A stretch of DNA of 64,000 nucleotides from Herbinix sp. (GTDB lineage: Bacteria; Bacillota; Clostridia; Lachnospirales; Lachnospiraceae), in contig JAQSYO010000008.1 of NCBI GenBank assembly GCA_029256105.1, positions 158,900 to 222,899 on the forward strand. Reading direction: 5' to 3'. A program made the position numbers and the translations under genes. Within the stretch, counting starts at the first letter, position 1. Each line of letters begins with the position of its first letter. The notes under the pieces are model-generated. The model did no database searches, was not told the origin of the DNA, and worked only from the letters and a program-made list of their open reading frames with translations. Positions 63,786 to 64,000 of the stretch are shown one piece after another.

Positions 63786-63814
63786 TTCACATTTCGGAAT
63801 AATTATGGTATAAT
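63786..63814 (+). promoter_or_regulatory. Probable spoVG promoter
   Basis: TTCACA (63786-63791), 17 bp, TATAAT (63809-63814), about 150 bases before spoVG. A sigma-H-type site, expected by analogy to Bacillus, was not convincing. The rest of 63472-63962 shows only AT-rich sequence. Confidence 0.55.
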
Positions 63815-63962
63815 ACCATCAACTACCAATCATTGAGAACAATTTCAATGAAATAGAGGAGCAACGTGTGAATTAGTAACAGGGAAAAGTGAAATTAGCA
63901 TGTGTTAAACATAACTTTTTCTAATAACTAACGATAAATATTGACAGAAGGGGGACCATGCC

Positions 63963-64000
63963 ATGCAAATTACCGACGTACGTGTACGAAAGGTGAGTAA
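63963..64000 (+). CDS. spoVG: Septation/sporulation regulator SpoVG, N-terminus only
   Basis: ATG at 63963 after GAAGGGGG opens a frame with MQITDVRVRKVS, which matches the start of SpoVG exactly in pattern (MQITDVRVRRV in Bacillus). The window ends after 12 codons. SpoVG is a small nucleic-acid-binding protein that influences sporulation, division and virulence genes in Firmicutes. Confidence 0.85.
   Translation, partial: MQITDVRVRKVS

Overview
The window is low-GC, densely coded DNA from an anaerobic, spore-forming clostridium, most likely a member of the Lachnospiraceae. Supporting signs are an electron-bifurcating [FeFe] hydrogenase locus, a reverse rubrerythrin beside a PerR-type repressor, a type 2 IleRS behind a T-box, strong AGGAGG ribosome sites, frequent TTG/GTG starts and the first codons of spoVG at the right edge. 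From memory the gene content resembles Lachnoclostridium (Clostridium) phytofermentans; this was not checked. I see no rRNA, tRNA, CRISPR array, IS element or intact prophage.

Layout. 1-5 kb (minus strand): envelope and metabolic genes (truncated secreted protein, membrane protein, PlsC acyltransferase, VanY-type carboxypeptidase, PncB). 5-9.5 kb: a hybrid histidine kinase coupled to a REC-GGDEF diguanylate cyclase. 9.6-15.4 kb: two paralogous promoter/T-box leaders, one before a chemoreceptor and one before ileS; ileS also has tandem Shine-Dalgarno-bearing repeats. 15.6-25.6 kb: a DarA-type c-di-AMP receptor, a trigger-factor-like lipoprotein, a YgiQ radical-SAM protein with 26 heptad repeats, a DEAD-box helicase, perR and reverse rubrerythrin sharing an operator, and a second chemoreceptor.

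25.8-36 kb is the main metabolic block. A minus-strand hydCEDBA-like operon (NADH/ferredoxin bifurcating hydrogenase) faces a plus-strand set that looks regulatory: a PAS protein with a degenerate GGDEF, DRTGG protein, RsbW-like ATPase, HydS-like hydrogenase homologue, second DRTGG protein and PHP phosphoesterase. This pairs H2 metabolism with a probable H2/redox-sensing module. asnS follows behind a duplicated promoter, then queT with a preQ1-I riboswitch.

38.7-52 kb is more accessory: a MarR/hydrolase pair with a symmetric operator, a QueG-like iron-sulfur protein with a possibly switching leader, MarR and AraC regulators, a VOC protein, the pstSCAB phosphate transporter (PstS carries Big2 domains; no phoU follows), a lone holin-like gene, a MarR/flavodoxin/FMN-binding operon, an AraC remnant and a GNAT acetyltransferase. 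52-64 kb: a YhaO/YhaN nuclease pair, a class A penicillin-binding protein, then minus-strand prs, dnaC/dnaI-type loader, dnaD-type initiator and murC. A cluster of DnaA boxes lies upstream of the primosome genes, and spoVG begins at the right edge.

The most unusual features are the related tandem leader repeats carrying Shine-Dalgarno hairpins (before ileS and before hydD), the paralogous isoleucine T-box before a chemoreceptor, the DnaA-box cluster, and the divergent hydrogenase/sensor-hydrogenase locus.
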